64,000 bases of DNA from Eretmocerus hayati (Eukaryota > Arthropoda > Insecta > Hymenoptera > Aphelinidae). Below are positions 10,073 to 23,164 of this stretch, one piece after another. The stretch spans positions 64,970,172-65,034,171 of the forward strand of contig CM056744.1 in the NCBI GenBank assembly GCA_029851415.1, read 5' to 3'. The notes beneath the pieces are model-generated. The model made no database searches. It saw only the letters and a program-made list of their open reading frames with translations, and had not been told where the DNA came from. The stretch's first letter is position 1. Every line of letters begins with the position of its first letter. The position numbers and the translations under genes were made by a program.

Positions 10073-12010
10073 TGAATCAAACTACATACTGATAAACCTT
10101 TTGTCTCTTTCATTCACACGATTTTGATGACGGGGATGTCGAATAGTCAATGCCGATCGATATCCAATGACAGAAATTCGCGAGTAGATGACTCGATGCT
10201 CGAGCTGTAGTCGACGCTCGCTAAGATTCAAAGCAGACGCGTAAGAAATTCCGGATTTTGATCAATGTACAGACTAATTAACAGTTCGACATTTTCACTC
10301 ACACGATTTTGATGACGGGGATGTCGAATAGTCAATGCCGATCGATATCCAATGACCGAAATTCGCGAGAAGATGACTCGATGCTCGAGCTGTAGTCGAC
10401 GCTCGCTAAGATTCAAAGCCGACGCGTAAGAAATTGCGGATTTTGATCGAATTACCCACTAATTGACATTTCGTCTCTTTCATTCACACGATTTTGTCAC
10501 CGGAGATGTTGGGAAGTCAATCCTCATTGATATCCAGTGACAGAATTTCGCGAGGAGGTGACTCGATGCTCGAGCTGTAGTCGACGCTCACTAAGATTCA
10601 TACCAGACGTAAGAAATTGCGGATTTTGATAAAACTACCGACTAATTGACATTTCGTCTTTTCCATTCACACTATTTTGTCACCGGAGATGTCATAAAGT
10701 CAATGCTGATCGATATTTGATGACCGAAAATCGCGAGGAGATGACTCGATGCTCGGGCTGTAGTCGACGCTCGCTAAGATTGAGAGCAGACGTGAGAATT
10801 TTCAGATTTTGATCAAAGGATACACTAATAAACCATTTGTCTCTTTCATTCACACTATTTTGTCCCCGGAGAAGTTATGAAGTCAATGCCGATCGATATC
10901 CAATTACAGAAATTCGCGAGGAGATGACTCGATGCTCGGGCTGTAGTCGACGCTCGCTAAGATTCGGAGCAGATGTAAGGTATTTGCGGATTTAGATCAA
11001 AGTACAGACTCATCGATAACTTGTTTCGTTCATTCACACGATTTTGTCGCCGGAGATGTTGGGAAGTCAATTCTCATTGATATCCAGTGACAGAAATTCG
11101 CGAGGAGATGACTCGATGCTCGAGCTGTAGTCGACGCTCGCTGAGATTGAGAGCAGACGTGAAAATTTTCGGATGTTGATCAAAGTACAGACTCATCGAT
11201 AACTTGGTTCGTTCATTCACACGATTTTGTCCCCGGACAAGTCATGAAGTCAATGCCGATCGATATTTAATTACCGAAATTCGCGAGGAGATGACCCGAT
11301 GCTCGGGCTGTAGTCGACGCTCGCTAAGATTCAGAGCAGATGTAAGGAATTCGCGGATTTTGATCAAACTACACACTAATAAACCATTTGTCCCTTTCAT
11401 TCACACTATTTTCCCCCGGAGAAGTCATGAAGTCAATGCCGATCGATATCCAATTACAGAAATTCGCGAGGAGATGACCCGATGCTCGGGCTGTAGTCGA
11501 CGCTCGCTAAGATTCAGAGCAGACGTGAGAATTTGCGGATTTAGATCAAACTACAGACTCATCGATAACTTGTTTCGTTCATTCACACGATTTTGTCGCC
11601 GGAGATGTTGGGAAGTCAATTCTCATTGATATCCAATTACAGAAATTCGCGAGGAGATGACTCGATGCTCGGGCTGTAGTCGACGCTCGCTAAGATTCGG
11701 AGCAGATGTGAGGTATTTGCGGATTTGGATCGATTTAAACACTTATAAACCATTTGTCTCTTTCATTCACACTATTTTGTCCCCGGACAAGTCATGAAGT
11801 CAATGCCGATCGATATTGAATTACCGAAATTTGCGAGGAGATGACTCGATGCTCGGGCTGTAGTCGACGCTCGCTAAGATTCAGAGCAGACGTGAGAATT
11901 CGCGGATTTTGATCAAACTACAGACTAATTTGGGACTTGTCTCTCTCACTCACACGATTTTGTTGATGGAGTTAACGTAAAGTCAATGCTTATCGATATC
12001 TTATAATAGA
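10073..12010 (+). repeat. Satellite family 3 (~184-bp unit), left block
   Basis: About ten tandem copies. Each copy contains CGCGAGGAGATGACTCGATG, GCTGTAGTCGACGCTCGCTA and a CATTCACACGATTTTGTC-type segment. The spacing between successive CTGTAGTCGACGCT motifs is about 180-187 bp. Confidence 0.9.
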
Positions 12011-12019
12011 GATTCGCGA

Positions 12020-13500
12020 GAAGATCACTTCAGATTCGCGTACGCGAATGTTAAGCTGATTCGCGTACACGGATGCCGAGCTGATTCGCGTGCGCGAGCA
12101 AGCCAAGATTCGCGTACGCGAATGGGAAGCTGATTCGCGTGCGCGAGCAAGTCAAGATTCGCGTGCACGAGCAAGCCAAGATTCGCGTACGTTAATGGGA
12201 AGCTGATTCGCGTGCGCGAGCAAGCACAGATTCGCGGACGCGAATGCCAAGCTGATTCTCGTGCGCGAGCAAGCCGAGATTCGCGTAAGCGAATGTGGAG
12301 CTGATTCGCGTACACGGATGCCGAGCAGATTCGCGTGCGCGAGCAAGCCAAGATTCGCGTACGCGAATGGGAAGCTTATTCGCGTGCGCGAGCAAGCACA
12401 GATTCGCGTACACGAATGCAAAGCTGATTCGCGTGCGCGAGCAAGCACAGATTCGCGTACGCGAAAGCCAAGCTGATTCGCGTGCGCGAGCAAGCACAGA
12501 TTCGCGTACGCGAATGCCAAGCCGATTCGCGTGCGCGAGCAAGCCGAGATTCGCGTACGCGAATGTAAAGCTGATTCGCGTGCGCGAGCGATTCAAATTC
12601 CCAAGTAATTTGGAACTCGCGTATGCTACGATTGGATATCATCATGTGCGCGATCGGCATCTTCTCCTCTAAGGTCTCGCATACGCGGATATGAATCTCA
12701 CTAGTGCATGAAAGCCCATGTGATGCGATCGACACCTCAGTTGATTCGCGTACGTGAACGTGGAGATACTTAGCGTGCGGGAGCGAGCCGAGACTCGCGT
12801 ACGCGGATGGGGAGCTGACTCGCGTGCGCGAGCGAATTATTTTTCCAAGTCGATGGAGTCTTATTCTCTCGACGGTGATGTCGAGAAGTCGATGCGAATC
12901 TCGGCTTGCTCGCGCACGCGAATCGGCTTGGCATTCGCGTACGCGAATCTGTGCTTGCTCGCGCACGCGAATCAGCTTGGCATTCGCGTACGTTAATCTG
13001 TGCTTGCTCGCGCACGCGAATCAGCTTTGCATTCGTGTACGCGAATCTGTGCTTGCTCGCGCACGCGAATCACCTTCCCATTCGCGTACGCGAATCTTGG
13101 CTTGCTCGCGCACGCGAATCAGCTTCCCATTCGCGTACGCGAATCTTGGCTTGCTCGCGCACGCGAATCTGCTCGGCATCCGTGTACGCGAATCAGCTTC
13201 CCATTCGCGTACGCGAATCTCGGCTTGGTCGCGCACGCGAATCAGCTTGGCATACGCGTACGCGAATCTGTGCTTGCTCGCGCACGCGAATCAGCTTGGC
13301 ATCCGCGTACGCGAATCTGTGCTTGCTCGCGCACGCGAATCAGCTTCCCATTCGCGTACGCGAATCTTGGCTTGCTCGCGCACGCGAATCAGCTTCCCAT
13401 TCGCGTACGCGAATCTTGGCTTGCTCGCGCACGCGAATCAGCTCGGCATCCGTGTACGCGAATCAGCTTCACATTCGCGTACGCGAATCTGAAGTGATCT
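12020..13500. repeat. Core array of ~49-bp units with TTCGCGTACGCGAA palindromes
   Basis: Units alternate ATTCGCGTACGCGAAT and ATTCGCGTGCGCGAGCAAGC. TTCGCGTACGCGAA is itself a perfect 14-bp palindrome. Orientation flips near 12755, where about 200 bp of different sequence (roughly 12590-12900) forms the centre. The array is extremely CpG-rich. Its long Arg/Ser/Ala open frames are a by-product of the repeat. Confidence 0.9.
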
Positions 13501-13504
13501 TCTC

Positions 13505-16215
13505 GCGAATCCTTATTATAAGATATCGATAGGCATTGACTTTACGTTAACTCCACCAACAAAATCGTGTGAGTGAGAGAGACAAGTCCCAAATTAGTCT
13601 GTAGTTTGATCAAAATCCGCAAATTCTCACATCTGCTCTGAATCTTAGCGAGCGTCGACTACAGCCCGAGCATCGAGTCATCTCCTCGCGAATTTCTGTA
13701 ATTGGATATCGATCGGCATTGAATTCATAACTTCTCCGGGGTCAAAATAGTGTGAATGAAAGAGACAAATGGTTTATCAGTGTGTAGTTTGATCAAAATC
13801 CGCGAATTCCTTACATCTGCTCTGAATTTTAGCGAGCGTCGACTACAGCCCGAGCGTCGGGTCATCTCCTCGCGAATTTCGGTAATCCAATATCGATCGG
13901 CATTGACTTCATGACTTGTCCGGGGACAAAATAGTGTGAATGAAAGAGACAAATGGTTTATAAGTGTTTGAATCGATCTAAATCCGCAAATACTTCACAT
14001 CTGCTCCGAATCTTAGCGAGCGTCGACTACAGCCCGAGCATCGAGTCATCTCCTCGCGAATTTCTGTGATTGGATATCAATGAGAATTGACTTCCCAACA
14101 TCTCCGGCGACAAAATCGTGTGGATGAACGAAACAAGTTATCGATGAGTCTGTAGTTTGATCAAAATCCGCAAATTCTCACGTCTGCTCTGAATCTTAGC
14201 GAGCGTCGACTACAGCCCGAGCATCGGGTCATCTCCTCGCGAATTTCTGTGATTGGATATCGATCGGCATTGAATTCATAACTTCTCCGGGGACAAAATG
14301 GTGTGAATGAAAGAGACAAATGGTTTATTAGTGTGTAGTTTGATCAAAATCAGCGAATTCCTTACATCTGCTCTGAATCTTAGCGAGCTTCGACTACAGC
14401 CCGAGCATCGGGTCATCTCCTCGCGAATTTCTGTAATTGGATATCGATCGGCATTGAATTCATAACTTCTCCGGGGACAAAATAGTGTGAATGAAAGAGA
14501 CAAACGGTTTATTAGTGTGTAGTTTGATTGAAATCCGCAAATTCGGTACATCTGCTCTGAATCTCAGCGAGCGTCGACTACAGCTCGAGCATCGAGTCAT
14601 CTCCTCGCGAATTTCTGTCACTGGATATCAATGAAAATTGACTTCCCAACATCTCCGGTGACAAAATCGTGTGAATGAACGAAACAAGTTAACGATGGGT
14701 CTGTACTTTGATCGAAATCCGAAAATTCTCACGTCTGCTGTCAATCGAGCATCAAGTCATCTCCTCGCGATTTTCGGTCATCAAATATCGATCAGCATTG
14801 ACTTTATGACATCTCCGGCGACAAAATAGTGTGAATGGAAAAGACGAAATGTCAATTAGTCGGTAGTTTTATCAAAACCCGCAATTTCTTACGTCTGGTA
14901 TGAATCTTAGCGAGCGTCGACTACAGCTCGAGCATCGAGTCACCTTCTCGCGAAATTCTGTCACTGGATATCAATGAGGATTGACTTCCCAACATCTCCG
15001 GTGACAAAATCGTGTGAATGAAAGAGACGAAATGTCAATTAGTGGCTAATTTGATCAAAATCCGCAATTTCTTACGCGTCGGCTTTGAATCTTAGCGAGC
15101 GTCGACTACAGCTCGAGCATCGAGTCATCTTCTCGCGAATTTCGGTCATTGGATATCGATCGGCATTGACTATTCGACATCCCCGTCATCAAAATCGTGT
15201 GAGTGAAAATGTCGAACTGTTAATTAGTCTGTACATTGATCAAAATCCGGAATTTCTTACGCGTCTGCTTTGAATCTTAGCGAGCGTCGACTACAGCTCG
15301 AGCATCGAGTCATCTACTCGCGAATTTCTGTCATTGGATATCGATCGGCATTGACTATTCGACATCCCCGTCATCAAAATCGTGTGAATGAAAGAGATAA
15401 AAGGTTTATTAGTATGTAGTTTGATTAAAATCTGCAAATCCCTCACATCTGCTCTGAATCTCAGCGAGCGTCGACTACAGCTCGAGCATCGAGTCATCTT
15501 CTCGCGAATTTCTGTAATTGGATATCGATCGGCATTGAATTCATAACTTCTCCGGGGACAAAATAGTGTGAATGAAAGAGACAAATGGTTCATCAGTGTG
15601 TAGTTTGATCAAAATCCGCGAATTCCTTACATCTGCTCTGATTTTTAGCGAGCGTCGACTACAACCCGAGCATCGGGTCATCTCCTCGCGAATTTCGGTA
15701 ATTCAATATCGATCGGCATTGACTTCATGACTTCTCCGGGGACAGAATAGTGTGAATAAAAGAGACAAATGGTTTGTTAGTGTGTAGTTTTATCAAAATC
15801 CGCGAATTCCTTACATCTGCTCTGAATCTTAGCGAGCGTCGACTACAGCCCGAGCATCGGGTCATCTCCTCGCGAATTTCTGTAATTTGATATCGATCGG
15901 CATTGACTTCATAACTTCTCCGGGGACAAAATAGTGTGAATGAAAGAGACAAATGGTTTATTAGTGTGTACTTTGATCAAAATCCGAAAATTCTCACGTC
16001 TGCTCTCAATCTTAGCCAGCGTCGACTACAGCCCGAGCATCGAGTCATCTCCTCGCGATTTTCGGTAATCAAATATCGATCAGCATTGACTTTATGACAT
16101 CTCCGGTGACAAAATAGTGTGAATGGAAAAGACGAAATGTCAATTAGTCGGTAGTTTTATCAAAATCCGCAATTTCTTACGTCTGGTATGAATCTTAGCG
16201 AGCGTCGACTAAGAT
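13505..16215 (-). repeat. Satellite family 3, right block (inverted)
   Basis: About fourteen to fifteen ~184-bp copies of the same unit as 10073-12010, in the opposite orientation. The block runs about 790 bp past the end of the palindrome partner, so the right block has gained units. It ends abruptly after a partial GCGAGCGTCGACTA motif near 16210. Confidence 0.9.
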
Positions 16216-18330
16216 CCATGGTACATGAAAGGCTCATCTCGGGCGTGAAAAATCCTCGCGTGCGGAAAAATTCTCAGCTTAGCGTGCGCGAGACCCAACA
16301 TCAAGACTCCAGCAGTTCGACATGACCACTGGCATTCCTCGCGTGCGCGAGCCTTCTCCAACTATACGTGTGCGAAGCTCAGAATGTGAGGCTTATCTCA
16401 GTCGTAGAAACTTCTCACGTGCGCGGAAAATTCCCAACCGCGAGCTCGAGCTTAAAAATTGAAATTTTAGAATTCACCTCGACCATAGGAATGTCTCGTG
16501 TGCGCGAAAATTGCACACTGAGTGTACTCAAAGCCCGGAATCATAAGCTCATGTTGGCCATGGAAAATCCTCCCAACTTCGCGTACGCGAGGTACAACAT
16601 CAGAGGCTTACCTCGGACGTTGAAAATTCTCGCGTGTGCCAAAAATTCTAAATTAGCGTGCGCGAGGCTCGATATCGAAACTTCAGCAGTTCACCTCGAA
16701 CATGGGAATTTCCCGCGCACGAGAGATTTACCACACAAATTGTACGCGAGGCCTGAAATCAGAAGCTCGAGGCGCGCGAGAAAATCTCAACTTAGCGTAC
16801 GGGAAACTCAAGGTGCAGGATTCATTTTGCTCAAGGAAATTGCTCGCGTGCGTAAGACCCATTACCAGAAGCTCCTTTCGGTTGTTTTGCGTGCGAAATT
16901 CTTTTTTCTCAAGTATCAAATGGCGAAAAATCACTAAATTAGCGTGCGCGAGGCTCATCGAAACTTTAACAGTTCAGCTCGACCAAATTACCGTGCTCGA
17001 GGCCCAACATAAAAGGCTTACTTCGGGCGTGAAAAATCCTCGCGTGCGCGAAAAATTCTCAGCTTAGTGTGCGCGAGACCCAACATTAAGACTCGAACAG
17101 TTCGACTTGACCATTGGAATTCCTCGCGTGCGCGAGCCTTCCCGAACAATACCTGTGCAAAGCTTAGAATGTGAGGCTTATCTCAGTCGTAGAAAATTCT
17201 CACGTGCGCGGAAAATTCCCAACTTGGCGTGCGCGATCCTAAATATCGAAACTTCAGAAGTCCACCTTGACGATACGAATTTCTCGCGTGCTTGAAGATG
17301 ACCACACTGAATGTACGTGAGGCTCAGAATCATAAGCTCATGTCGGCCATGGGGAATTCTCGCGTGCGCAAACATGCCCAACTCAACGTACGCGAGGCAC
17401 AACATCAAAACTTTAGCAGTTCATCTCGACCAAGGGAATCCCTCGCGTGCGTGGGCATTCTACAACTAAGCGTACGCGAAGCTCAAGAACATGATCGTAT
17501 CTCAGCCGTGAAAATTTCTCGCATGCGCGAAGAATTTCCAACTTAACGTGCGTGAGGCCCAACATCAGAGGCTTACCCCGAACGTAGAAATTTCTCGCGT
17601 GAGCGGAAAATTCCCAACTAAGCGTGCGCGAGGCTCAACATCAAAATTTTCGCATTTCACCTCGACCATGGGAATTTCTCGTGTGCACGAAAATTGCACA
17701 CTGAGTGTACTCGAGGGCCGGAATCATGAGCTCAAAGCGTGCGAGAAATTCCAAACTTAGCGGGTGCGAGGCCAACATCAGAAGCTCATCTCGGTCTCGC
17801 GTACACTCAGTTGCGAATCTTTCCGCGCACGCAAGAATTTTCCACAGCCAAGAGAAGCAGCTCCTAATAATGCGTCTCGCGTAAGCTGATCCGGAAAAGT
17901 CTCGTGCACGCGTTAAATTTCCATGATCGAAATGAAGTACCTAATTTGGGTCTTGTGTACGCTGAGCTGGGAAATTTTGCGCGCACCTGAAAATTTACCT
18001 TGATCAAGAGGAGCTTCTGATGTCGGATCCCGCGTAGGCTAAGTTGGGGTACTTTCCTTGCACGCGAGAATTCCCCAAAGCCGAGAGAAGCTTCTGATGC
18101 GTGTGCGAGAGAATTTCTTCCATGGTCGAAGTTAAGTCCCGAATTTGGTCTCGCGTATGCTAAGCTGGGAAATTTCTCGCGGGCGCGAGAATTTTCCCCG
18201 GCTGATCTGGGGTCTCGCGTGAGCCAAGTTGGAAACTCGCACACGCGAGAATTCACCACGGCCGAAAAGAGCTCCTGGTGTTGGGCCTCGCGCACGCGAG
18301 AAATCCACCCGGGCTCTCTCGAGAGAAGGT
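16216..18330. repeat. Satellite family 4 (CTCGCGTGCGCGA-type), with orientation switch
   Basis: Diverged units contain GAAAATTCTCGCGTGCGCGA, AGCGTGCGCGAGGC and CAGTTCACCTCGACCATGGG. They lie in one orientation to about 17800 and mostly inverted from about 17800 to 18330. Open frames in this stretch lack domain features and show the repeat period. Confidence 0.7.
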
Positions 18331-19340
18331 CTATTTCCCGTTTATGGGATTCTGCGTACACGAAACGGCTGTCTCGCCTGCGCTGATTAGGCCGTAATCG
18401 TGGTAGGCACTTCACACCGAGCACTTCCTGACATGTACCAGGCTGTCTTCCCTTTAAGCAGATTTTCACTCTTTCACCGGCGATTCGGGAGAAAAACGGC
18501 ACTTTGGTGCTCCATCATCGCCGAGAAGACATCGCCCAGCCAGTATTACTGCGCACGACTACATTCAAGCTCACCTGTGATCACGAGCATTCGATTGCAG
18601 AGCATACGACAACGACACCAAATGTTAGCGTCATTGGCTCAGCTAGCTGCCAACTGAGTACTGTGCACCAGCTCTCGGCATGAGCGATGTGTACTCGACG
18701 ACGATGATGCACCAGAGCGCCATACCTCTCCAAATGGCCGGTCTACATGACTAAAAACATTCTGCAAGGACGTGAGCACTCCATGAGTGTTGTGGGGTGC
18801 ACTCAATACTCGCAGACGAGGGAAAAATGAGCAACGACGAGAGTGATTGTGGCATGCTGCTGAACTAGTCACGGCTACACTATCAATTAGAAATCACCAA
18901 ACACGTCACACTCGTAGAAATCACTTTCCAATGATGCCGGGCTCTCGTCCCTGCAGGAAAATTGTCGACACATCCGCAGATAATCCACGCGAAGGATGGA
19001 CACTCTGGTTCTTCATCGCCGCCGAATACACATCGCGCGACCTAGAGGCAAACGGTGGCCGAGTTCTCGAGCTGATTTTGTAATTTGATGCACACCGGGT
19101 CGCAACAATAACAAAGCCGACGACGCAAGCCTTGACTTCTGCGGGCGTCTGCTTTGCAGCATTGCCGCTGATCATGGGTCGAGGTTAACTCGTACGACTT
19201 CTGCGCAAATGAGAGGCGCATCAATACACGATTTAGCAATAGACCGGTTTATGCGTGACCTGCCGTTGCCGACTTTGCCGTATTATGCTGCCGGGATAAT
19301 TTCGAGCTCTCTTTACTATTCAATACACATAACCTCGAAA
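18331..19340. other. Non-satellite interval inside the insertion
   Basis: About 1 kb of mixed composition. Two segments (about 18490-18530 and 18995-19035) resemble each other (CACTYTGGTKCTYCATC, GCCGA, ACATCGC), suggesting an old internal duplication. I recognise no coding motif, RNA gene or element end. Confidence 0.4.
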
Positions 19341-19344
19341 GCAT

Positions 19345-19565
19345 TACACTAATCATTACATATTGTTTATGTAATGATTAGTGGTAAATCATTACACAAC
19401 AAACGATTGCCGCCAAATTTCAAACATTACAAATGTAATGATAAAAGTGACTTTTTCTATTGAAAGTTACAAAATCTGAAAATTATTACAAAACTTCTTG
19501 AAAAACTTCTCTGAAAATACAAAATTTTTTCTAACTCCCTGTTACGGTATGTACACACCTTTTGA
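19345..19565. repeat. AT-rich terminal-type block, copy 1
   Basis: Begins with a perfect 16-bp inverted repeat (19347-19362 and 19368-19383, CACTAATCATTACATA) and ends ATGTACACAC. Related blocks occur at about 23540-23775 and 26108-26345 in the same orientation. All three share ATTACA-rich stretches, AAAGTTACAAATTCTGA-type and TACAAATTTTT-type segments and the GTACACAC end. Each is followed directly by a satellite or palindrome arm. Confidence 0.6.
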
Positions 19566-19573
19566 AACACGGT

Positions 19574-22482
19574 GTAAAAATGTATATAGTCTGACAGGAA
19601 TCGATGGATCGGTCTGGAGATTTTTTCTGGTGTGCTTTCTGTGGTTTCGAACGCAATGTCGTATGGGTTCGGTGATCTAGCCAATTGTACGCGAACCCGG
19701 AAATACATATGGATAACGTATTATTTTTCCGAAGAAGTGACTAAGCCATCGTTTTCAGATCGAAAAAATACTCATAAATCAGAATCTCCAACCCCCCATG
19801 ATTTTTCAGACCAGACTTGAAAATTAGGGATGCACCTCCCCTTGAATGGGTGACTACCAAACCATGATCATTTGCGTACGCTACCTAAAAGAATGGTATT
19901 CGCGTATTCGCGTATAATGGACTCCTCTTGAACATTTTACGTGACCAACCAACCATGGATATTCGCGTACGCTACTGGGGGTGCAGATTAACATGCGCGA
20001 ATGCATGAAGTACTCCAACTGAATCACGCGTGTGGCTATTAAACCAATGGTATCCGCGCAACCTCCCAGGAACAGGATAATGAATTCGCTCACTTGGATA
20101 AGCGAATGTGGCAACTTCTCCTGGTATTTGCGAATGATCACTAGACCCCGAGCATTCGCGTACGCTACCCAAGTGAATGTTATTCGCGTACGCGAATCCA
20201 CAAATGAGAGGAATTTTCCTGAAATTCGCGCGTTACTAACTAACGATGGATTCTTGCGTACGCTACAAGAAATGCAGGTTCGCCTACGCGAAGTCACGCA
20301 TGTTTTCCATACCATGGATATCTACGTACGTTCCCAAAAGAATGACGGAATCTTATACGGACATCAGCGGATAGACCCCCTCCTCCTGAAGCTGTGTGTG
20401 ACAACCAGACCGTGAGCGTTCGCGTACGCTACTGAAGTGATTTGGATTTGCGAACGCGAATTCGCATGTGACTACCAAAGCATGGATATTGGCGTACAAG
20501 CCAAATCATGCTGATTTGCGTACGTTACCTGAATGATGCCGATTCGGGCACGCATGTCCTCGTGTGGTCACCAAACCATGGATATTCGCATAGGCTATCG
20601 GTATAAATCATGTTTGCTTATAAAATTTGTGCGTGATCACCCAACTATGGATATCCACTTTTCCTACTAGGGATACAGATTCGCGTACGCTGAACAAGTG
20701 ATTCGGATCCTTGTTTGCCAATTGAAGGTGTGACTACCGAACTATGCATATTCGCTCAATCTCCCAGAAAAAATATGATACTAGAATTCGCGTACATGAA
20801 TAAGTGAATGCGACGACTTCTCCTGGTATTCGCATGTCATCACCAGACCATGAGCACTCGCGTACGCTACCCAAGTGAACCATGTTCGCGTACGCGATTA
20901 CACAAATCAAAAGACTTCTCCTCAAAGTTGTGCGTGCCTAACTCATCGTGGATTTTCGCGTACGCTATCAAAAATGCAGATTCGCCAACATGCCCAGTAG
21001 CGTAAGTGGATATTTATGGTTTGGTAGATATCCGCGATTCCAGTTAATGCATTTCCATACGTGCCTCCGCGTTAGCAAATCTGCATCGCTAGTAGCGTAC
21101 GCGAAGATCCACGATGAGTGAGGCACGTACATTTTTTAGGAGAAGTCTTTTGATTCGTGTATTCGCGTACGCGAACATGGTCCACTTGGGTAGCGTACGC
21201 GAGTGCTCATGGTCTGGTGATGACACGCGAATACCAGGAGAAGTCGTCGCAATCACTTATTCATGTACGCGAATTCTAGTATCATATTTTTTCTGGGAGA
21301 TTGAGCGAATATGCATAGTTCGGTAGTCACACCTTCAATTGGCAAACGAGGATCCGAATCACTTGTTCAGCGTACGCGAATCTGTATCCCTAGTAGCAAA
21401 AGTGGATATCCATAGTTGGGTGATCACGCACAAATTTTAGAAGCAAACATCATTTATACCAATAGCCTATGCGTCTATCCATGGTTTGGTGACCACACGA
21501 GGACATGCGTGCCCGAATCAGCATCATTCAGGTAACGTACGCGAATCAGCATGATTTGGCTTGTACGCCGATATCCATGCTTTGGTAGTCACACGCGAAT
21601 TCGCGTTCGCAAATCCAAATCACTTCAGTAGCGTACGCGAACGCTCACGGTCTGGTTGTCACACACAGCTTCAGGAGGAGGGGGTCTATCCGCTGATGTC
21701 CGTATAAGATTCCGTCATTCTTTTGGGAACGTACGTAGATATCCATGGTATGGAAAACATGCGTGACTTCGCGTAGGCGAACCTGCATTTCTTGTAGCGT
21801 ACGCAAGAATCGATCGTTAGTTAGTAACGCGCAAATTTCAGGAAAATTCCTCTCATTTGTGGATTCGCGTACGCGAATAACATTCACTTGTGTAGCCTAC
21901 GCGAATGCTCGGGGTCTAGTGATTATTCGCAAATACCAGGAGAAGTTGCCACATTCGCTTATCCAAGTGAGCGAATTCATTATCCTGTTCCTGGGAGGTT
22001 GCGCGGATACCATTGGTTTAATAGCCACACGCGTGATTCAGTTGGAGTACTTCATGCATTCGCGCATGTTAATCTGCACCCCCAGTAGCGTACGCGAATA
22101 TCCATGGTTGGTTGGTCACGTAAAATGTTCAAGAGGAGTCCATTATACGCGAATACGCGAATACCATTCTTTTAGGTAGCGTACGCAAATGATCATGGTT
22201 TGGTAGTCACCCATTCAAGGGGAGGTGCATCCCTAATTTTCAAGTCTGGTCTGAAAAATCATGGGGGGTTGGAGATTCTGATTTATGAGTATTTTTTCGA
22301 TCTGAAAACGATGGCTTAGTCACTTCTTCGGAAAAATAATACGTTATCCATATGTATTTCCGGGTTCGCGTACAATTGGCTAGATCACCGAACCCATACT
22401 TGCGTTCGAAACCACAGAAAGCACACCAGAAAAAATCTCCAGACCGATCCATCGATTCCTGTCAGACTATATACATTTTTAC
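19574..22482. repeat. 2.9 kb palindrome B, arms ~1.4 kb, centre about 21030
   Basis: Matching points sum to about 42060 (42056 at the outer ends because of a four-base indel near 19655/22395). The arms include repeated ATGGATATTCGCGTACGC segments (satellite family 5, roughly 140-bp units) with an outer ~250 bp that is not repetitive. The central unpaired part is about 80 bp (20990-21070). Arms differ by scattered substitutions. Confidence 0.85.
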
Positions 22483-23164
22483 CTGCCAGAATTCTCGATT
22501 TTCTCGTCAAAATGCCTCGCAACAGGAGAAATATCGATTATTTCGAAAAACAACGGAAAAAACCCTTTTGTCTCGATCGAAAAATTTCATCGAAATTGTG
22601 GAAGAAAATAATCCTCGGTCAACTTTTGTAATTCCAACCGGAAATATATGTGGTCTCAGAGAATTCGGTGGATCGATCTGTGAACTTTCTAAAAAACCAG
22701 ATCACTAGCATCTCATGCACGTAACGCGTGGACGTAGTGTGAAACGAGTGATCTAGACTTCCATGCTAATGAACAACAATTCTAATTGCGTTAAAACAAA
22801 CAGAAAAATTACCTTATTAAATTTAAATTTTCAAATTTTCAAACTTACATACAAATTAAATTATTAAACTTAATTAGATAGAATTCTCACAATTGGATTT
22901 TAAAACCAGAGATTCAAGCAATTTTTTCCTCAAAAAGCCTGTAGATTGTATGACACTGGGAGGGAAAAGAGAAAGCGTCGAGGAAATAAAACAGCACACA
23001 CACAGACAAAGGGCCTCAAAGATTAGTCTATCTCAGGTTTGGGATGCTTCCTGGAGAAAAAGTATTATCTCCAATCGATAGATCTCGGCGAGAGGAAGGA
23101 AATGGTCTAACCATTTTTTAGATACAAGGACATTTGGTGAAGAAAATATGCAACTGAATGGGAA
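22483..23164. other. AT-rich interval without recognised features
   Basis: No repeat unit, conserved open frame or RNA gene is apparent. It links palindrome B to the 618-bp direct duplication. Confidence 0.4.

Larger units (their letters stand above)
10073..15427. repeat. 5.35 kb palindrome A, centre about 12755
   Basis: Sequence running right from 10073 is the reverse complement of sequence running left from 15427; paired points sum to about 25500. The arms are ~1.9 kb of satellite family 3 on each side of a 1.5 kb core of ~49-bp units. Arms are similar but not identical: scattered substitutions are visible, for example around 10441-10480 versus 15030-15060. This argues against a simple read-foldback artefact. 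Confidence 0.85.

Noticed and set aside
12025..13532. Long overlapping Arg/Ser/Ala-rich open frames on both strands
   Set aside because: They arise from the ~49-bp CpG-rich repeat lacking stop codons in several frames, are open on both strands and have no non-repetitive content.
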